DNA of 64,000 nt from Planctomycetota bacterium (GTDB lineage Bacteria > Planctomycetota > Planctomycetia > Planctomycetales > Planctomycetaceae). The notes beneath the pieces were generated by a model. That model ran no database searches. It was given only the letters and a program-made list of their open reading frames with translations, and had not been told where the DNA came from. Both the position numbers and the translations under genes were made by a program. Of this stretch, positions 46,898 through 55,879 are shown piece by piece; within the stretch, counting starts at the first letter, position 1; every line of letters starts with the position of its first letter. Where the stretch lies: the NCBI GenBank assembly GCA_018242525.1, contig JAFEBS010000010.1, positions 318,846 through 382,845 of the forward strand, read 5' to 3'.

Positions 46898-49207
46898 GTG
46901 GTCTGCTCGAAGTCAGTTTGGGGATTGCTGGCGCTGGCATTGTTGATCCATCCGTCCGGAATTGCTGCCGCACCTCCGTCAGGCGAGCAACTCTACAAGA
47001 CGTTGTGCGCCAGTTGTCACGGGGCGCAGGGGGAAGGAGACAACCGGCACTACCCGCAGCCACTAACCGGGGATCGATCGGTGCTGGAACTGGCCGAGTA
47101 TATTGACAAGTCGATGCCGGAAAAGCAGCCGGAAAAGTGTGTGGGAGAGGACGCTCGTCTCGTTGCCGAATACATTCATGGCGCATTTTACTCGCCGATC
47201 GCCCAGGCGCGACTGAAGCCTCCGCGGATTGAACTGTCGCGGTTGACCGTTCGGCAGTTCCGGAATTCGATCGCCGATCTGGTCGGCAGTTTCCGGGTTG
47301 GAGAAACGGCCTGGAATCATGAGCGAGGCTTGAAAGCGGAATATTTCAAGACGCGTCGGCAGCGTCGCGACGACCGTGTCATTCAACGGGTGGATCCGCT
47401 GGTCAAGTTTGATTTTGGTGAGGGGACGCCTGACCTCCAACAAATCAAGCCGGAAGAATTCTCCATCAAGTGGGAAGGATCGGTCCTGGCACCGGATACG
47501 GGGGAATACGAGTTCATTCTGCGGACTGAAAACGGAGCCCGGTTGTGGATCAATAACAACCGGCGTCCTTTAATCGACGCCGCGGTGAAGTCCGGGAAAG
47601 ACGTGACCGAGCGGCGCGAGTCGATTCAGTTGCTGGGCGGCCGGGCGTATCCATTGCGACTGGAAGTTTTCAAATCGAAAGAAGCGAAGGAAAAACGAGC
47701 TTCAATCGAGTTGCGATGGAAGCAACCGCATCGAACCGATGAAACAGTGCCTGAGCGGTGTCTGCTGCCGCAGAGTCTGCGTGAAACCTTCGTGCTCCAG
47801 ACACCGTTTCCTCCCGACGACCGCAGCATGGGGTATGAACGGGGAACATCAGTCTCGCAGGACTGGGAGCAGGCGACGACCGATGCGGCCGTGGAAGTCG
47901 CGGCTTTTGTGGAAGAGAATCTGAACGAACTGGCGGGGACTCGTCGCGATGCTGGCGACCGTGAGGCCAGGTTGCGAGACTTCTGCGTCAAGTTCGCGGA
48001 GCGGGCGTTTCGTCGACCGCTGAGCGATGAACTCAAGGAATTGATCGTCCAACACCAATTCGCCGAAGCGGGCACGCCGGACCTGGCGGTTCAACGCGTG
48101 GTCCTGCTGGTCCTGCAGTCGCCTCGATTTCTGTTCCCCGAACTGGCGACAACCGAGGTCGACGGGTACCAGATCGCCACTCGGCTGGCATTGGCGCTGT
48201 GGGACTCATTGCCTGACGAATCCCTGGGCCAGCGGGTGGCCGCCGGTCAATTGACCACTCGGGATCAGGTGCGGGCCGAGGCGACGCGGATGGTCAGCAA
48301 TCCACGTGCCCGGGCAAAGTTGCGGGAATTCCTGCTGCAATGGCTGAAAGTCGATCACTTCGCCGAGATCTCCAAGGATTCAAAGCAGTATCCAGATTTC
48401 ACTCCCACACTGGCCGCCGATCTGCGTACGTCGCTCGACCTGTTCCTGGACGACGTTGTGAATGGAGACTCGGCCGACTATCGTCAGTTGCTGCTCTCAA
48501 ACGTGCTGTATTTGAATGGCAACCTGGCGGCGTTTTACGGCGTCGATCTGCCGGCGGATGCGCTGTCGCCGGGCGAGATCGGGTTTCAACATGTTTCGGT
48601 TGGCGGTCACGATCGGGCGGGAGTGCTGACACATCCGTACTTGATGTCGGGTTTCGCCTATACCGGCAGCAGTTCGCCCATTCACCGGGGGGTCTTCCTG
48701 TCACGCAGCGTGCTGGGGCGAACGTTGAGACCGCCGCCCGAAGCCGTCGCACCTCTGCCTGCCGAATTGCATGCCGGGTTGACCACCCGCGAGCGGGTCC
48801 TGATGCAGACCCGGCCCGAGGCTTGTCAGTCGTGTCACGCGATGATCAATCCGCTGGGATTCACTCTCGAAAACTATGACGCAGTCGGTCGGTTTCGCCG
48901 TGATGAACAGGGTAAGCCGGTGGATTCGACGGGCAGCTATGTCACCCGTACGGGCCAGCGAATGACGTTTGCCAGCATCCGGGATCTGGCCCGGTTTCTG
49001 GCGGCGACCGATGAGACGCATGCGGCCTTCGTCGATCAGCTGTTCCACAACCTGATCAAGCAGCCGATTCGGGCCTATGGTCTGCAGACTCCTGAGGAAC
49101 TGCGGGTCGCCTTTGAGCAAGATCAATTCAATATCCGGGAATTGATGGTCGACATTGCCACCAGGGCGGCGATGCAGGGGTTCCCGTCATCAGGCGGAAC
49201 GGACTGA
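46898..49207 (+). CDS. Planctomycete cytochrome with PA14 domain (DUF1592/DUF1588 type)
   Basis: A 769-residue exported protein. The signal peptide (about 1-25) is followed by a cytochrome c site CASCHG (residues 37-42). Next come a DUF1587-like segment (LSRLTVRQFRNSIADLVG) and a PA14-like domain near residues 145-275 (ERGLKAEYF, IKWEGSVLAPDTGEYEFIL, GARLWINN), which often binds carbohydrate. The remainder matches DUF1595 (AERAFRRPLSDEL), DUF1592 (YQIATRLALALWDSLPD, REFLLQWLKV), DUF1588 (CQSCHAMINPLGFTLENYD) and DUF1585 (TYA-like QPIRAYG). The start is GTG with GGAG 10 bases upstream. Unlike the paralogue at 6692-9112, no DUF1552 gene adjoins it. Confidence 0.88.
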   Translation: MVCSKSVWGLLALALLIHPSGIAAAPPSGEQLYKTLCASCHGAQGEGDNRHYPQPLTGDRSVLELAEYIDKSMPEKQPEKCVGEDARLVAEYIHGAFYSPIAQARLKPPRIELSRLTVRQFRNSIADLVGSFRVGETAWNHERGLKAEYFKTRRQRRDDRVIQRVDPLVKFDFGEGTPDLQQIKPEEFSIKWEGSVLAPDTGEYEFILRTENGARLWINNNRRPLIDAAVKSGKDVTERRESIQLLGGRAYPLRLEVFKSKEAKEKRASIELRWKQPHRTDETVPERCLLPQSLRETFVLQTPFPPDDRSMGYERGTSVSQDWEQATTDAAVEVAAFVEENLNELAGTRRDAGDREARLRDFCVKFAERAFRRPLSDELKELIVQHQFAEAGTPDLAVQRVVLLVLQSPRFLFPELATTEVDGYQIATRLALALWDSLPDESLGQRVAAGQLTTRDQVRAEATRMVSNPRARAKLREFLLQWLKVDHFAEISKDSKQYPDFTPTLAADLRTSLDLFLDDVVNGDSADYRQLLLSNVLYLNGNLAAFYGVDLPADALSPGEIGFQHVSVGGHDRAGVLTHPYLMSGFAYTGSSSPIHRGVFLSRSVLGRTLRPPPEAVAPLPAELHAGLTTRERVLMQTRPEACQSCHAMINPLGFTLENYDAVGRFRRDEQGKPVDSTGSYVTRTGQRMTFASIRDLARFLAATDETHAAFVDQLFHNLIKQPIRAYGLQTPEELRVAFEQDQFNIRELMVDIATRAAMQGFPSSGGTD

Positions 49208-49250
49208 GAACTCTGCGGATCGCAACTAACTGTCGGAACTGAAGACACTG

Positions 49251-50912
49251 ATGTCGTTACTGCAAATTCGAGCTGGCACGATTCACGATCCTGCGAACGG
49301 CGTGGATGGCGTTGTGAGGGACCTGTGGGTGCAGGATGGTCGCATTGTGGCTGCGCCGCTGGACCCGGCTCTTCGAGCCGACAGCGTGCTGGATGCCAGC
49401 GGACTGATTGTGATGCCGGGTGGTGTCGACATGCACTGCCACATCGCCGGTCCGAAGGTGAACGCCGCCCGCAAGATGCTCCCGGAAGATCACCGGCGCA
49501 GCCGAAAACTGCTGCGAACAGAGTGGACTCGATCAGGGATTGCAGGCAGCGTGCCAACGACGTTTGCCACGGCATACCTGTATGCGGGGTTGGGCTATAC
49601 GACCGCCTTCGACGCTGCCATCCCACCGCTGGCCGCCAGGCATGCGCACGAAGAATTTCTGGACACCCCGCTGCTGGACAAGGGTTTCTTTGTTCTGGCG
49701 GGAAACAACCAGTATGTGATGCAGCAACTCAAGGCGCGGCAACCGCAGTTGATCCGGGCATACCTGGGTTGGCTGCTGGGCGCGACCCGGGGATACGCCA
49801 TCAAGGCGGTGAATCCGGGTGGAGTCGAAGTCTGGAAGAGTCGCGGGTTGGGGAATGTCTCCGGGATCGATGATCGGGTCGATCATTTCGATGTCTCGCC
49901 ACGTCAGATCCTGTCCGGATTGGCGACGGCGGTCGATGAATTGGGGCTGCCGCATGCCCTGCACATCCATTGCAACAACCTGGGGATGCCGGGGAACTGG
50001 TCCACCACCCTGGACACCATGCACGCTCTGGAAGGGCATCGCGGGCACCTGACTCACATTCAGTTTCACAGCTACGCGGGTGATCCCGATGACCAGGCGA
50101 CGTTTGGATCGCGGGTGGTGGAACTGGCGGACTACGTCAACTCGCATTCCAATCTGACCGTGGACGTGGGCCAGGTGATGTTTGGGCGAACCTGTTCGAT
50201 GACGGGGGACGGCCCCCTGGGCTATTACCTGCACCGCGTGACCGGAGGAAAATGGTTCAGCGGGGACATCGAGCAGGAAGCGGGCTGCGGCATCGTTCCG
50301 ATCGAATACAAACAAAAGAGCCTGGTGCATGCCCTGCAATGGGCGATCGGGCTGGAATGGTATCTGCTGGTGCAGGATCCATGGAGGATTGCCATGAGCA
50401 CGGATCATCCCAATGGTGCCTCATTCCTGGCGTATCCGCAGATCATTGCGCTGCTGATGGACCGGAATCGTCGCACGGAGGCGCTGGCGCATCTGCCGGA
50501 GGGATTGCGTGCGCGGTGCGTGCTGCCGGAATTGACGCGCGAGTATACGCTGAATGAAATCGCCATTATCACGCGGGCCGCCCCGGCAAGGATGCTGGGT
50601 TTGATCCGCAAGGGGCATCTGGGCGTTGGGGCGGATGCCGACATTACGATTTACTCACCACAGGCGGATCTTGAGCGGATGTTCGAGTTACCCCGATATG
50701 TCTTGAAATCCGGTGAAATCCTGGTGGAGAATGGGGAAGTTCGTCGGTCTGTCGACGGTGCGACGCTGCATGTCTCTCCGTCATTTGACGATGGAGCGAT
50801 TCCTTCCATCCGCGATTGGTTTGAATCACGGTACTCAGTCCAGTTTGCCAATTATCCGGTGGCGGAAGACGAATTGGGTGAGCAGATCGAGGTGTCAACA
50901 ACCGGTACGTGA
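49251..50912 (+). CDS. fhcA: Formylmethanofuran dehydrogenase subunit A homologue (formyltransferase/hydrolase complex)
   Basis: A 553-residue amidohydrolase-like protein. Family features include PGGVDMHCHIAG with His62 and His64, KVNAARKMLPEDH, a long ATRGYAIKAVNPGG segment, HIHCNNLGMPGNW and MSTDHPNGASF. In methylotrophs and planctomycetes the FhcABCD complex releases formate from the tetrahydromethanopterin/methanofuran pathway of C1 transfer. FhcB, FhcC and FhcD are not in the window, so this subunit gene is separate from them or they lie elsewhere. It begins 43 bases after a planctomycete cytochrome gene, which is probably chance. It acts in the cytoplasm. Confidence 0.9.
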   Translation: MSLLQIRAGTIHDPANGVDGVVRDLWVQDGRIVAAPLDPALRADSVLDASGLIVMPGGVDMHCHIAGPKVNAARKMLPEDHRRSRKLLRTEWTRSGIAGSVPTTFATAYLYAGLGYTTAFDAAIPPLAARHAHEEFLDTPLLDKGFFVLAGNNQYVMQQLKARQPQLIRAYLGWLLGATRGYAIKAVNPGGVEVWKSRGLGNVSGIDDRVDHFDVSPRQILSGLATAVDELGLPHALHIHCNNLGMPGNWSTTLDTMHALEGHRGHLTHIQFHSYAGDPDDQATFGSRVVELADYVNSHSNLTVDVGQVMFGRTCSMTGDGPLGYYLHRVTGGKWFSGDIEQEAGCGIVPIEYKQKSLVHALQWAIGLEWYLLVQDPWRIAMSTDHPNGASFLAYPQIIALLMDRNRRTEALAHLPEGLRARCVLPELTREYTLNEIAIITRAAPARMLGLIRKGHLGVGADADITIYSPQADLERMFELPRYVLKSGEILVENGEVRRSVDGATLHVSPSFDDGAIPSIRDWFESRYSVQFANYPVAEDELGEQIEVSTTGT

Positions 50913-50940
50913 GCGGACGATGTCGATTGGAGTTGTGGTC

Positions 50941-51579
50941 ATGTTAGAAATGCCTGCGGTGATCGAAAGCCCCGTCTCCCAATCCGGCTCTCCATCGGAA
51001 TTGATTGGGAACCGGCCGATCGACAATTCAGATCTGGATCTGGAATTCCGTCGGATTCGAACGCGCGTGTTGTGGATCGGTGCCGCGGTCTTGCCATTTG
51101 TGTTGCTGGTGATGTTTGTCGGAGTGGTCGGTTGGAAACTACATGGTCCGCCATTCACCGCACTGAAAGATGGGTGGTATCGCGTGACGGACCGAAACTT
51201 CGGGATTCAATTCGAACTGCTCGGTTGGTACCACAAAGGGACGAACTGGGGAGGAGGTGGACAGATCTATTCCACGAACTTTCCATCGAGTTTGTCCCTG
51301 GTTGCCAGAGAGTGGAAAAAGCCTGCCAACGGGATCACGACTGCCGCGGTCGAGTTGCGGCTGGTTTTGAATTCGGCCGAGTCGATGGGGCCGGTCAGGG
51401 TTCTGGAGGATCTGACATCCGACCCGGCAAACCCGATGATTGAATATATAGATCACAATTCCAGTCGGCATCGGGTGATGATTCACGGCGATACCTTGGT
51501 GGAAATCAGCGTTTACTCCACCCAGAGTCCGAATGCGGATTTCGATCGCGTCGTGAAATCCGTGCGGTGGACTCGTTGA
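50941..51579 (+). CDS. Single-span membrane protein of unknown function
   Basis: About 212 residues. One membrane segment lies near residues 43-66 (VLWIGAAVLPFVLLVMFVGVV). The N-terminal part is cytoplasmic. The C-terminal 145 residues are mixed alpha/beta with strands such as WYRVTDRNFGIQFELLGW and ALSLVAREW-like SLSLVAREWKKPANG. No family is recognised. The ATG at 50941 is chosen because GGAG lies 8-12 bases upstream; an ATG seven codons earlier is possible. It is 28 bases after fhcA and may share its transcript. Confidence 0.65.
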   Translation: MLEMPAVIESPVSQSGSPSELIGNRPIDNSDLDLEFRRIRTRVLWIGAAVLPFVLLVMFVGVVGWKLHGPPFTALKDGWYRVTDRNFGIQFELLGWYHKGTNWGGGGQIYSTNFPSSLSLVAREWKKPANGITTAAVELRLVLNSAESMGPVRVLEDLTSDPANPMIEYIDHNSSRHRVMIHGDTLVEISVYSTQSPNADFDRVVKSVRWTR

Positions 51580-51657
51580 GTCGTGTTTTCAATCGCGTTC
51601 TGGTGTCTTATCCTGTTACCCGTTGTTTGGGACCATTCGTATCCGGAGCCTGTTGCC

Positions 51658-52695
51658 ATGCTGAACGCGACTGATTTGGCGAGTTTACAGTTTTGTCGTT
51701 TACGACTGGTGCCGATTTGGGGACTTGTGCTGGCGGCCCTGGCCAGTGGTGTCTCACAGGCCGATGAACCGCCGTTTGCTCCGGATCCCGGGTTTGTCTC
51801 ACTGTTTGATGGCAAATCGTTGGCCGGCTGGCAATCGGCACCCGACAGTTACGCTGTCGTGGACGGAACCCTGATCTGCGTGGAAGGTGGCAAGGGAAAC
51901 CTGCTGTCCGACAAGGAATATGCCGATTTCGTGCTGAAGTTTGAATTCAAATTGACCGCCGGTGCCAACAACGGACTGGGGATCCACTGTCCGAAGCTTT
52001 TGACGGGGAATCTGCACATGGATGGGATCGAATTGCAGATCCTGGATGACACGGCCGAGCAGTACAAGACGTTAAAGCCCTATCAGTATCACGGTTCGAT
52101 CTATGGAATTGTCGCCGCGAAAACTGGTTCCCTGAAGCCGGTCGGCGAATGGAATCAGCAGCAGGTGACGGTCCAGGGGCGAAAAGTCAAGGTGGTGTTG
52201 AACGGAACGACGATCGTCGACGCCGATCTGGATGAGGCCACCAAGGCGGGCACTCTGGACGGCCAGGATCATCCCGGCCTGAAGCGGTCCAGCGGCCGCC
52301 TGGGATTCCTGGGCCATGGCAACCGAGTCGACTTTCGCCGGTTGCAGATCAAGGATCTGTCGCCGTTAACGCATACGTCCGACACATTGGAATTGGTAAA
52401 GCAGCGACTGGCTCGGAACGAAGCGGTTCTGCTGGATGTTCGCGAGCCCGCTGAATGGAAGCAGGCGCACATCGATGGGGCGATCCTGCTTGCCAACAGT
52501 AAAATCCAGCAGGGACTGGATGCCGCCGCGCTGGCGAGGATCCTGCCGAAAGACAAAATCATCTACACTCATTGCAAGGCGGGATTGCGCGCCCTGAACG
52601 CCTGTGAAGAACTGATTGAATTCGGTTACGATGTCCGGCCTCTGAAGCCAGGAATTCAACAGTTGCTCGACGCCGGATTCCCGCAGGCGAAGTAG
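51658..52695 (+). CDS. Secreted DUF1080 domain - rhodanese fusion protein
   Basis: About 345 residues with an N-terminal signal peptide (cleavage near SQA, residue 35). Residues about 45-235 match the DUF1080 family (GFVSLFDGKSLAGWQS, DFVLKFEFKLTAGANNGLGI, YQYHGSIYGIV, RLGFLGHGNRVDFRRLQIKDL). This is a concanavalin-like lectin fold often called 3-keto-disaccharide hydrolase. Residues about 245-345 are a rhodanese domain (AVLLDVREPAEWKQAHIDGA) with the likely active-site cysteine in THCKAGLR (Cys306). The join is in one frame without break. The combination suggests an exported protein with sugar-linked and sulfur-transfer or thiol-sensing parts; the actual reaction is unknown. Confidence 0.88.
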   Translation: MLNATDLASLQFCRLRLVPIWGLVLAALASGVSQADEPPFAPDPGFVSLFDGKSLAGWQSAPDSYAVVDGTLICVEGGKGNLLSDKEYADFVLKFEFKLTAGANNGLGIHCPKLLTGNLHMDGIELQILDDTAEQYKTLKPYQYHGSIYGIVAAKTGSLKPVGEWNQQQVTVQGRKVKVVLNGTTIVDADLDEATKAGTLDGQDHPGLKRSSGRLGFLGHGNRVDFRRLQIKDLSPLTHTSDTLELVKQRLARNEAVLLDVREPAEWKQAHIDGAILLANSKIQQGLDAAALARILPKDKIIYTHCKAGLRALNACEELIEFGYDVRPLKPGIQQLLDAGFPQAK

Positions 52696-52708
52696 GCCTT
52701 CCAGTAGT

Positions 52709-52726
52709 CGAAGTCGTGAGACTTCG
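52709..52726. repeat. Short hairpin CGAAGTC-GTGA-GACTTCG
   Basis: A perfect 7-base stem with a GTGA loop lies 14 bases after the DUF1080-rhodanese stop codon and 30 bases before a copy of the CCCTCGCTCGCGCGTCGGG repeat. It could serve as a weak terminator or be part of a repeat family. Confidence 0.55.
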
Positions 52727-52756
52727 GATCTTCACCCTCTGAGGGCAGTTCCCTCG

Positions 52757-52781
52757 AATCCCTCGCTCACGCGTCGGGCTA
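52757..52781. repeat. Single copy of the CCCTCGCTCGCGCGTCGGG repeat, one base changed
   Basis: AATCCCTCGCTCACGCGTCG followed by GGCTA matches the repeat at 10324-10350 with G changed to A. It lies between the convergent DUF1080-rhodanese gene and the permease gene. Confidence 0.85.
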
Positions 52782-52819
52782 CTGTTTTGAACCGTCCACC
52801 TCCGGCCAATGTAGGCGAG

Positions 52820-54223
52820 TCACGGCCGGGTCCGCGGGATCAGCACCAGGAAGTAGTAGGCCAATGCTCCCAGCAAAACGAATCCATACCACACCGTGAC
52901 GGATGATTGCCAGGACGATGAATCGAAATTCACGACCAGCATCGTCAACAGGACAAGGATCGACAGTGACTGGGCGACCCGGGGAAAGACTGGATAGAAC
53001 GGGGTCCGGAACGGACGATGCAGGTCCGGTTCGTTGCGGCGCAGGTTGATCAGCGTCTGCATGGAGAGCGGATACAAGCTGACGGCCCCCAACGCCGCCA
53101 ATGTGATCAGCTTGCCCGTGTCTGCCAGTTGAATCGAGGCGACTCCGATGCAGAAATTGATCATCAGTGCGGCAACCGGTGTGTGAGTTCGGGCGGATGC
53201 ACCCCCCAGGAACCGGGGCAGGAATCCGACCCGTCCCATTTCGAAAATGGCGCGGCCGGCAATCAGGATGATCCCGTTGAGCGAAGCGATCAGGCCGAGT
53301 CCACCGATGCCGATCAGCAGGTGCGACATCGGATGATCCTTCGTCAACACTTGTGTCAACGCCAGGGGCAGGGGGCTGTCCGAGGGAGTGGATCCCGGGA
53401 CCACGACAAATTCCCCTTGTGAGCCAATCGACAGGTCGGATGGCGAGTAGACAACTCGTTCCCAACCGCCGATGCCGACGGCACAGATCATGACGGTGCT
53501 CGACAGAATCACCAGAGTCAGGATTGCGGTTCCGAACCCGATCGCGATGTCGCGCTGGGGATGACGGGCTTCTTCGGCGACATTCGCGACCCCCTCGATC
53601 GCCAGATAGAACCAGACGGCAAACGGCAATGTCGAGCAGCATCCGATCCAGCCATTGGGCCACGCGTTTTCCGTGAATCGGCTGAAGCTGGCGTGAGGTC
53701 CCACCAAGCCGGCAAACAGCAGGATTTCGGCAACGGCCAGCAGGGCCACGATCAGTTCAAACGTCGCCGCCTGTTGAACACCCCAAATGTTCAGCAGAGT
53801 GAACAGCAGGTAACAGCCCATCGCGATCAGACGGGGATCGACGTCAGGAAACCAGATCCGGGCATTTGCCCCCACTGCCATGGCGATTGCGGGCGGTGCG
53901 AAGACAAACTCGATGACTTGTGCCACCCCGGTCAGATAGCCGCCAAAGTGGCCCAGGCCCCGCAAGCCATAAACAAAACCCCCGCCCGCTCGGGGAATCG
54001 CGCAGGCGAGTTCCGCGTAGCTGAACACAAATGTCACGTACATCGTCGTAACCAGCAGAAACGCCAGCAACAGACCAAGGGAACCGCCGGCGGGAAGTCC
54101 CAGGTTCCAGCCAAAGTACTCGCCGGAAATGACATATCCAACTCCCAACCCCCACAGGGTCCACGGTCCCAGCGTCTTCTTGAGTTGGGGCGCGTTTTGA
54201 ATCTGCGGCGAGTGGGAGTCCAA
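52820..54223 (-). CDS. Ethanolamine permease, APC superfamily
   Basis: About 467 residues with twelve or so membrane helices. The opening LKKTLGPWTLWGLGVGYVISGEYFGWNLG is typical of the ethanolamine permease family. ELACAIPRAGGGFVYGLRGLGH and AVWFYLAIEGVANVAEEARHPQRDI follow the APC pattern. Import of ethanolamine is supported by the divergent eutB and eutC genes. The start is uncertain: TTG at 54223 has GGAAG upstream and leaves about 14 hydrophilic residues before the homology; GTG at 54286 is an alternative. It ends near a repeat cluster. Confidence 0.9.
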   Translation of the reverse strand: MDSHSPQIQNAPQLKKTLGPWTLWGLGVGYVISGEYFGWNLGLPAGGSLGLLLAFLLVTTMYVTFVFSYAELACAIPRAGGGFVYGLRGLGHFGGYLTGVAQVIEFVFAPPAIAMAVGANARIWFPDVDPRLIAMGCYLLFTLLNIWGVQQAATFELIVALLAVAEILLFAGLVGPHASFSRFTENAWPNGWIGCCSTLPFAVWFYLAIEGVANVAEEARHPQRDIAIGFGTAILTLVILSSTVMICAVGIGGWERVVYSPSDLSIGSQGEFVVVPGSTPSDSPLPLALTQVLTKDHPMSHLLIGIGGLGLIASLNGIILIAGRAIFEMGRVGFLPRFLGGASARTHTPVAALMINFCIGVASIQLADTGKLITLAALGAVSLYPLSMQTLINLRRNEPDLHRPFRTPFYPVFPRVAQSLSILVLLTMLVVNFDSSSWQSSVTVWYGFVLLGALAYYFLVLIPRTRP

Positions 54224-54469
54224 CGGATTCTTCCGACAAGGGCCATGGGCGGACGTCAGGTTGACAGCATATCCCAAGACGGGCACTCTTGCATTTGGAG
54301 GACTGTTGAAAGTGTCGCGGACCGGGTGACTCAAACCGGGCGGCGGGTTGCCGATTGGACTCCAAAATGGATGAACCCTTCCCAACAGGGCACAATCGTT
54401 CGAGAATCTATTTCGGGTCGAGGGCCGCCCCAGTGTTGGCAACGCCGCTATCGGGTCTGCAAATTCATC

Positions 54470-55858
54470 ATGCCTCAATACCGTCATTCCTTCGGGGTCA
54501 GATCGTTCGTCTTCGACGATCTGAAAACTCTGCTGGCCAAGGCGGGTCCCCGTCGCTCCGGCGACGAACTGGCAGGGGTGGCCGCCGATTCGGACGAAGA
54601 GCGGATGGCCGCCCGCTATGCTCTGGCAGACGTCCCCCTGCGGACGTTTCTGGAGGATCCTGTCATTCCGTACGAACAGGACGAAGTCACACGGCTGATT
54701 TGCGAGACGCATAGTCGGGCGGCGTTCCAACCGGTGGCCAGCCTGACCGTCGGTCAGTTCCGAGAATGGCTGCTGAGCTATGACACGGATGCCGTCCAAC
54801 TGGCAGGCGTGGCACCCGGATTGACTCCGGAGATGGTGGCGGCGGTCAGTAAGTTAATGCGGAACCAGGATTTGATCCTGGTGGCTCGCAAGTGCCAGGT
54901 GACATCCCGGTTCCGCAACACCCTGGGGCTGCCGGGACGAATGGCTGTCCGCATCCAGCCGAATCACCCCACCGATGATCCGGTCGCGATTGCGGCATCG
55001 ATCCTGGACGGATTGTGTTACGGGTGCGGCGACGCCGTGATCGGAATTAATCCCGCCACCGACAATGTCGACAACACGATCCTGCTGATTCGGTTGATCG
55101 GAGACTTGATTGATCGCTACGAGATTCCGACTCAATCCTGCGTGCTGGCTCACGTCACGACTTCGCTGCGGGCGATGAACCAGGGTGCTCCCGTGGATCT
55201 TGTCTTCCAGTCAATCGCCGGGACAGAAGCGGCCAATACAAGTTTTGGCGTCAACTTGAGTTTGCTGGCGGAATCTCAGGCGGCGGCATTGTCGCTCAAA
55301 CGCGGGACCGTGGGAGACAATGTCATGTACTTTGAAACGGGACAGGGGTCGTGCCTGTCGGCCGGAGCCCATCATGGTGTCGATCAACAGACGCTGGAAG
55401 CGCGCGCTTATGCCGTCGCCCGGCATTTTCGACCGTTGCTGGTCAACACGGTCGTCGGGTTCATCGGCCCGGAATACCTGTACGACGGCAAGCAGATCAT
55501 TCGCGCCGGGTTGGAAGACCATTTCTGCGCCAAGCTGCTGGGAGTGCCGATGGGCTGCGACGTCTGTTACACGAATCATTCGGAGGCGGATCAGGACGAC
55601 ATGGATACGTTGTTGTCGCTGCTGGGAATGGCGGGTTGCAACTACATCATGGGGGTACCTGGAGCGGACGACATCATGCTGAATTATCAGTCGACATCGT
55701 TTCACGACATCCACTTCCTGCGTCAGTCTCTGGGACTGCGGCCGGCCCCTGAATTTGAAGATTGGCTGTTGCGCAATGGGATCATGAATCAAGATTTGCA
55801 GTTGCAGCCGGTCGCACGCGGGCATCGATTGCTGCAGTCGCCCCACGACAGGCACTGA
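54470..55858 (+). CDS. eutB: Ethanolamine ammonia-lyase, large (catalytic) subunit
   Basis: A 462-residue enzyme subunit that, with EutC and adenosylcobalamin, converts ethanolamine to acetaldehyde and ammonia. The sequence follows EutB throughout: YRHSFGVRSFVFDDLKTLLAKAGPRRSGDELAGVAA near the start, AARYALADVPLRTFLEDPVIPYE, GRMAVRIQPNHPTDDP, SILDGLCYGCGDAVIGINPATDN, MYFETGQGSCLSAGAHHGVDQQT and MGCDVCYTNHSEADQDDMD. The ATG at 54470 fits the family start; the frame is open for some 300 codons upstream without homology. EutC follows after 21 bases. No microcompartment shell genes are present. Confidence 0.95.
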   Translation: MPQYRHSFGVRSFVFDDLKTLLAKAGPRRSGDELAGVAADSDEERMAARYALADVPLRTFLEDPVIPYEQDEVTRLICETHSRAAFQPVASLTVGQFREWLLSYDTDAVQLAGVAPGLTPEMVAAVSKLMRNQDLILVARKCQVTSRFRNTLGLPGRMAVRIQPNHPTDDPVAIAASILDGLCYGCGDAVIGINPATDNVDNTILLIRLIGDLIDRYEIPTQSCVLAHVTTSLRAMNQGAPVDLVFQSIAGTEAANTSFGVNLSLLAESQAAALSLKRGTVGDNVMYFETGQGSCLSAGAHHGVDQQTLEARAYAVARHFRPLLVNTVVGFIGPEYLYDGKQIIRAGLEDHFCAKLLGVPMGCDVCYTNHSEADQDDMDTLLSLLGMAGCNYIMGVPGADDIMLNYQSTSFHDIHFLRQSLGLRPAPEFEDWLLRNGIMNQDLQLQPVARGHRLLQSPHDRH

Positions 55859-55879
55859 GCCACTTCTGGAGCCGATTGA

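Noticed and set aside
54224..54469. Possible cobalamin riboswitch before eutB
   Set aside because: No B12-box-like GCCACTG sequence with supporting helices was seen.
53561..54469. In-frame extension upstream of eutB
   Set aside because: The extension is antisense to the permease gene and lacks homology; EutB homology begins at the ATG at 54470.
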